From positions 1 through 64,000 of the forward strand of contig JAFDGZ010000001.1 in assembly GCA_019309045.1 (NCBI GenBank): a stretch of 64,000 nt of DNA, in the 5' to 3' direction. Both the position numbers and the translations under genes were made by a program. This stretch comes from Deltaproteobacteria bacterium. GTDB lineage: Bacteria; Desulfobacterota; Syntrophobacteria; BM002. This document shows positions 60,596-64,000 of the stretch, piece after piece (the first letter of the stretch is position 1; each line of letters opens with the position of its first letter). A model generated the notes under the pieces. That model saw nothing but the letters and a program-made list of their open reading frames with translations. It was not told the origin of the DNA and did no database searches.

Positions 60596-61303
60596 ATGAA
60601 AAGATGGCTATTTTGTGCTGTATACATTGTCTGCTTCCAATTTTTGTCTTTGAGTTCAGCTTTTGCTTTTCAGATGGCGGACTACTGGCCGATAACAGCT
60701 GGCAACCTACTGATTTTTGATAATGAGATCATGACCTTCAGTTCAAGTATGCAGAAATTTGGCCAATATAATGCTCGCAAGACGATACTGGGGGCTACTT
60801 TCTGTGAGGATCTTTGTGGGAACCACCTTTATCTTTATCTCGGCCCTGAGGGCCTTTTGGCCGTCGCCCTGTACAATGATGGCGGCACTATAGATGTTTC
60901 CGCAACTCCGGTTAAATTATTTTCGGCGGAAATGCAAATTGGCGACTCTGTGGTTTCCACTGTTCCGGCTGGAGTGATCGATTCAGATCAAATAACTTTC
61001 ACAGCAACTCTATCCGGCAAAGAGACAGTAGCAGTCCCTGCCGGGACCTTCAAGGACACCCTGGTTCTGGTGTTACTGGTGGAAGATAGTCCCAGTTCCC
61101 ATTACACTGAAAAACTATGGTTGGCTAAAGGCGTCGGGCCGGTAAAGATAGAAAGGGTCGATGAACCCTCGGCAGATAATGAAGGATGTCTTTTTACCTG
61201 CGGCTGTTTTAACAGGGATACAGAGCACATCGTCCAAAGAGAAATCAAACTGGAGGATTTTTTCAGTCAAAAAAAGGGAGTTGTTGTCGTTCCATTATTT
61301 TGA
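60596..61303 (+). CDS. Secreted protein of unknown function
   Basis: This 235-residue protein starts with a signal peptide (KRWLFCAVYIVCFQFLSLSS, cleavage probably after AFA near residue 24). The mature part is beta-rich (QMADYWPITAGNLLIFDNE, LYLGPEGLLAVALYNDGG, AVPAGTFKDTLVLVLLVE, HYTEKLWLAKGVGPVKI). This pattern, with WPLxxGNxWxY-like start and YYAKGVGLVK-like end, is common in secreted bacterial proteins of unknown role. Four to five Cys, including CLFTCGC, occur late. GGAG precedes the ATG at 60596. Periplasm or cell surface is expected. Confidence 0.6.
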   Translation: MKRWLFCAVYIVCFQFLSLSSAFAFQMADYWPITAGNLLIFDNEIMTFSSSMQKFGQYNARKTILGATFCEDLCGNHLYLYLGPEGLLAVALYNDGGTIDVSATPVKLFSAEMQIGDSVVSTVPAGVIDSDQITFTATLSGKETVAVPAGTFKDTLVLVLLVEDSPSSHYTEKLWLAKGVGPVKIERVDEPSADNEGCLFTCGCFNRDTEHIVQREIKLEDFFSQKKGVVVVPLF

Positions 61304-61308
61304 GGCAG

Positions 61309-61330
61309 AGAGGCGCCGGGACGCTCTTTT
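61309..61330 (+). terminator. Weak intrinsic terminator candidate
   Basis: AGAGGCG (61309-61315) pairs with CGCTCT (61322-61327), one bulged G, loop CCGGGA, followed by TTT. It begins 6 bases after the secreted-protein gene stop codon. Confidence 0.4.
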
Positions 61331-61350
61331 ATAATTCAATAACTCAATCC

Positions 61351-61366
61351 ATCAATACGTATTGAT
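61351..61366. promoter_or_regulatory. Perfect 16-base palindrome
   Basis: ATCAATACGTATTGAT is a perfect inverted repeat with no spacer. It lies 300 bases before the TATAAT -10 of the FHA gene and just after the terminator-like hairpin. It could bind a dimeric regulator. It does not match the FNR order (TTGAT-N4-ATCAA). Confidence 0.4.
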
Positions 61367-61659
61367 CATCTCTATAGTAGGGGATATTAGTCACAAGAGA
61401 TATTTATTGCTTCTCAATATCTGCCAGTCCTGCCGCAGGCGGCACTCATGCCCGCAGGTCTTCTTGCGCAAGAAAGTGTTATTTATCGCCCTGCGCCCTA
61501 AAACCGGCGCCTCGTCCCCGCAGACAGCAGCAAGAACAGTTTGAGACAAAACCTCGGCAGGCTCGATATCTACTGCCCTGAGAAGAATCTTATAATTTTA
61601 TGGTTATGGATGTCCCGTTTTCGCTCGAATAATACGGTTCCATTTTCGCATTTTTGACC

Positions 61660-61665
61660 TATAAT
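61660..61665 (+). promoter_or_regulatory. -10 box candidate of the FHA gene
   Basis: A perfect TATAAT lies 65 bases before the ATG at 61730. No good -35 is at the correct distance (GTTCCA at 17), so the promoter may need an activator. Confidence 0.35.
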
Positions 61666-61729
61666 AGATGGATGGCTAGCGCATGCAGGGGTAAATTTGT
61701 CTGAGTGGTGTGGAAGAGAGCAGCTTTCA

Positions 61730-62272
61730 ATGGAACAGAGTGAAAAGACAATTGCCGAATATGTGGAGCTGGCTAGCGGTATGAGCGGACGGGAATTTAT
61801 TGCGCACCACAACCACCCGGTACTTGTTGAAAAAGTTGGGGTTTTCCCCCACCAGTCCGACTCCCTCATGTCCGGCACAATGGTTCTGGAGGCGGACGCC
61901 CCCGTAGGCAAGCTGGTAGAAGATCTTGCTGCCCTGGACATGGGCGGCGCCAAGGTATTCCCCCTGAAGAAAAAACCGGGGTCTTTGGGCGAAGACATTT
62001 TTGTGGGCAGAGCACCCACTAATGACATTGTGCTGCCCAGTTCTTCGGTGTCGAAGTCGCATGCCAATTTTACCCCCACTTCGGAGGAGAGAGACTACGA
62101 ACTGGTGGACATGTTTTCTTCAAATGGCACTTTTGTAAATGGAGAAAAAATCCACCCCTTCGAAAAACATCCGGTAAAGGACCACGACGAAATCAGCTTC
62201 GGCCCCGATTATGTGCTGATTTACTACTCTCCCAGAGGCTTTTATGAACTCCTGAGGAGTCTGCGAATGTGA
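61730..62272 (+). CDS. FHA domain protein
   Basis: This 180-residue protein has a C-terminal FHA domain: FVGRAPTNDIVLPSSSVSKSHANF (Arg, Ser and His that bind phosphothreonine), VDMFSSNGTFVNGEKI and the closing DEISFG segment, about 95-165. The N-terminal 90 residues are a unique helix-containing region (EQSEKTIAEYVELASGMSG). It should read phosphorylated partners in the cytoplasm. The start ATG at 61730 is preferred over a TTG at 61697. It is one of two FHA proteins in the window, the other being the sensor kinase. Confidence 0.85.
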   Translation: MEQSEKTIAEYVELASGMSGREFIAHHNHPVLVEKVGVFPHQSDSLMSGTMVLEADAPVGKLVEDLAALDMGGAKVFPLKKKPGSLGEDIFVGRAPTNDIVLPSSSVSKSHANFTPTSEERDYELVDMFSSNGTFVNGEKIHPFEKHPVKDHDEISFGPDYVLIYYSPRGFYELLRSLRM

Positions 62273-62398
62273 GGGGGGGGCATCATAGCGTTTCGCAAGC
62301 AGAAACTTCATCCGGCTGCCAGCAATGTGGCAGCGGCGGTGGCCGCTTGTGCCGGGCCAGCAGCAGACGCAAGTGAAGTTGGATTTGAGAGGACCACC

Positions 62399-62812
62399 AT
62401 GAAAACCGAAAAACAGATGAATGCCAGGAATATTTTGCAACTTTTGATTGTAGCCTGCAGCATCCTGGCTGCAGGCATGTGGTGTGTGGCGGTCCCGGCC
62501 CACGCTGCCGAAAACAACAGCTACCGGGCCGGCTATGTCATGGGGTACCAGGAGGAACCCGCAGCCAGGGCTGCAGACCCCACACTCACCTACGGCAAGT
62601 ATGCGGTTCAGAGGCGGGAGGCCCTCAAGAAAGAAGGCAAAGTGCCCATCAGCTTCTACCGGGGGCTGAAAGACGGCTACCGGCATGCCATCAGAAAAAG
62701 AACTCCCAAGTTCACCATCGAAGACGTCCATCTGGATCAGCTGCCTCCATATCTCCGGCCCACGACAAGTACAGCCGAACCAGTCAAGGAGAAGAAATCC
62801 TCAACTGAATAA
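62399..62812 (+). CDS. Small secreted protein of unknown function
   Basis: This 137-residue protein has a signal peptide (ARNILQLLIVACSILAAGMW, cleavage likely after AHA near residue 37). The mature part is short and charged (YRAGYVMGYQEEP, RGLKDGYRHAIRKR). A Cys at position 19 inside the hydrophobic segment is not in a clear lipobox. GAGG precedes the ATG. No family was recognised. It follows the FHA gene by 126 nt and may be exported to the periplasm. Confidence 0.55.
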   Translation: MKTEKQMNARNILQLLIVACSILAAGMWCVAVPAHAAENNSYRAGYVMGYQEEPAARAADPTLTYGKYAVQRREALKKEGKVPISFYRGLKDGYRHAIRKRTPKFTIEDVHLDQLPPYLRPTTSTAEPVKEKKSSTE

Positions 62813-62873
62813 GCTCTTTTCTCATTCTAATCCTCGATAGTATTTGCCCATATTGCAAAAGGAGGGATACGTC

Positions 62874-63107
62874 ATGGCCAAAGCATTCGTGCTCATTACT
62901 GCCGAACCCGGAGCAGACCGGGAGGTCGCCACCAAGGTCAAGGAAATCGCTGGAGTGGGAAATGTCTACCTGGTGGCTGGACTCTATGACATAGTTGCCG
63001 AGGTCGACGCTGCCGACGACAGCGCTCTGCTGGCGCTCGTCTATGACAAGATCAGGGTCATCGACGACATTCGAGAAACCCAGACCATGTTTTGTCTGCC
63101 AGTATGA
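62874..63107 (+). CDS. Stand-alone Lrp/AsnC ligand-binding domain
   Basis: This 77-residue protein matches only the C-terminal ligand-sensing (RAM) domain of Lrp/AsnC regulators: AFVLITAEPGADREVATKVKEI, GVGNVYLVAGLYDIVAEVDA, and TQTMFCL at the end. There is no DNA-binding helix-turn-helix. Such single domains form rings and bind amino acids or other effectors to tune partners. AAAGGAGG before the ATG is a strong ribosome-binding site. The Asp/Asn-rich turn GxxDI is typical. Neighbours give no clue to the ligand. Confidence 0.85.
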   Translation: MAKAFVLITAEPGADREVATKVKEIAGVGNVYLVAGLYDIVAEVDAADDSALLALVYDKIRVIDDIRETQTMFCLPV

Positions 63108-63355
63108 TGTAGCTGTTCACAGGGCGTTGCAGGTTGCTCCGAGAGCAAGCCACCCCAATCAGAGCAATGGGCCAGCATCAGGTTGGCCTGAGAAGCTGCT
63201 CCCAGCTGCAGCCCCGGCCTGACACAGACCTGCGAGCCGCTGCCTGGAAAACTTCCTGGCAGCGGCAGGGCAACTCTGGCGGGGCCGTTTGTCGATGGGT
63301 CATATTAAATGGTTTGCGCCCGGAGAGGCGACTTTGACTCCTGTGGAGGAGCGCC

Positions 63356-63835
63356 TCACTGCAGCTGCTTTGCCAGTGCAGCCACCCGCGCCCCCAGTTT
63401 CTCTCCGTTCTGCCGAGCGCTTGCGTCCGGGGCGCCCAGGCAGGCCACCCCATAATGGCCGGTGGCACTCATGGGGTCGCCCACGATTATCATGCCGTAG
63501 ATGAGCATGGCCTGAATGATGGAAAGCATGGTGGTCTCCTTGCCTCCCGAGGCGTCCCCACCGGTGGCAAAGGCAGCACCTACCTTGTTCTCCATCTTCT
63601 TGCGCACGCCTACAAAATCATCAAAGATTTTTTTGAGTTCAGCAGCCATCACGCCAAAATACACGGGAGAGCCGGCAATCACCCCGGCTGAACCCACAAA
63701 ATCGTCCTCGCTGACCTCCTCGGTGGATCTCAGCAAAGGCTGCACGCCATCAACAGAGGCCACCCCCTCGGCAATGGCCTCGGCCAGCTTCCTGGTATTG
63801 CCGCTTCGCGAGTAGTACAGGACCAGTATCTGCAT
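63356..63835 (-). CDS. Flavodoxin-fold protein (WrbA/NADPH:quinone-reductase-like)
   Basis: The protein starting from the ATG at 63835 (159 residues) begins QILVLYYSRSGNTRKLAEAI, the FMN phosphate-binding loop of flavodoxins, then GVIAGSPVYFGVMAAELKKIFDDF and AAFATGGDASGGKETTMLSII, the pattern of WrbA-like flavoproteins. AAGGAG is immediately next to an ATG at 63841, but six bases from 63835, which decides the start. It is shorter than WrbA (198) by the C-terminus. It should carry one FMN and transfer electrons in the cytoplasm. Confidence 0.88.
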   Translation of the reverse strand: MQILVLYYSRSGNTRKLAEAIAEGVASVDGVQPLLRSTEEVSEDDFVGSAGVIAGSPVYFGVMAAELKKIFDDFVGVRKKMENKVGAAFATGGDASGGKETTMLSIIQAMLIYGMIIVGDPMSATGHYGVACLGAPDASARQNGEKLGARVAALAKQLQ

Positions 63836-63932
63836 ATCCATCTCCTTCCCTAGCCTCAGTTGGGCAGTTGGCTTATCTGAGCACTCTTTCCGTCAACCGC
63901 CTGCAAGAATATCCCCCCCAGCCGCTGCCGCC

Positions 63933-63961
63933 AATATAAAATACTGCGCCCCGCCTTTCAA
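63933..63961 (-). promoter_or_regulatory. Sigma-70-type promoter of the flavodoxin-like gene
   Basis: On the minus strand TTGAAA (63961-63956) and TATATT (63938-63933) are separated by 17 bases. Transcription would start near 63926, about 91 bases before the ATG at 63835. Confidence 0.55.
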
Positions 63962-64000
63962 CCGGCAAGCATCCGGCTGCCAACAAGAAAAACACTGGTG

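Larger units (their letters stand above)
61304..61729. other. Intergenic region, 426 bases, with terminator, palindrome and promoter candidates
   Basis: It lies between two plus-strand genes. It has the weak terminator at 61309-61330, the 16-base palindrome at 61351-61366 and a -10 TATAAT at 61660-61665. Between 61370 and 61640 I see nothing that I can support. Confidence 0.5.

Noticed and set aside
1-64000. tRNA, rRNA, CRISPR arrays, insertion sequences
   Set aside because: I looked for conserved T-arm sequences, repeats with regular spacing and transposase motifs and saw none. A covariance-model or repeat search could still find something missed by eye.

Overview
The window looks like a chromosomal segment of an anaerobic, probably sulfate-reducing or syntrophic bacterium of the Desulfobacterota (former Deltaproteobacteria). 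Supporting signs are moderate G+C, a large HdrA/HdrC/FwdAB-type redox cluster, FHA and PilZ proteins, a pilin gene behind a sigma-54-type promoter, and seven PAPS-type sulfotransferase genes. No rRNA, tRNA, CRISPR array, transposase or integrase was recognised. All functions below come from reading motifs by eye; no database search was run.

Positions 1-29004 form a surface-polysaccharide locus. It opens with the 3' end of an acylneuraminate (CMP-sugar) cytidylyltransferase and a full-length transketolase. It then carries five paralogues of one surface-carbohydrate biosynthesis (putative GT-B transferase) family, seven sulfotransferase-like genes of three types, two paralogous GT-B/CDP-glycerol-transferase-like genes, a one-chain ABC exporter and a low-G+C methyltransferase. 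An operon inside it encodes a cyclase-like hydrolase, a CMP-Kdo synthetase (KdsB), a D-2-hydroxyacid dehydrogenase and a GT2-dehydrogenase fusion. Genes lie on both strands in small duplicated modules, and several modules have their own good sigma-70-type promoters. The simplest reading is a sulfated surface glycan built partly from CMP-activated ulosonic acids.

Positions 29121-34132 are housekeeping or accessory genes: an HD-domain protein, a 14-TM MFS exporter, a radical SAM protein coupled to DNA polymerase IV, and an FKBP-type prolyl isomerase.

Positions 34405-46735 are a single-strand redox cluster: polyferredoxin, HdrA-MvhD fusion, HdrA with an unusual N-terminus, FwdB-like, FwdA-like, a small Fe-S protein, HdrC-like and a tandem HdrA-HdrA fusion. 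It has no HdrB, FwdC or FwdD, and the FwdB/FwdA homologues appear to lack residues that hold the catalytic metals. It may be an undescribed flavin-based electron-transfer or bifurcation complex that uses an Fwd-like scaffold. This is the best candidate for something new in the window.

Positions 46822-64000 hold mixed single genes: a PilP-like protein, a type IV pilin/pseudopilin, a small Cys-rich protein, an alpha-glucan phosphorylase, two metallo-beta-lactamase-fold hydrolases, small membrane proteins, a thioredoxin-fold/HEAT protein, a soluble FHA-GAF histidine kinase, a nitroreductase, an AIR-synthase/HypE-like protein, a PilZ-like protein, a PagL-like outer-membrane protein, secreted proteins of unknown function, an FHA protein, a stand-alone Lrp/AsnC ligand-binding domain and a flavodoxin-like protein.
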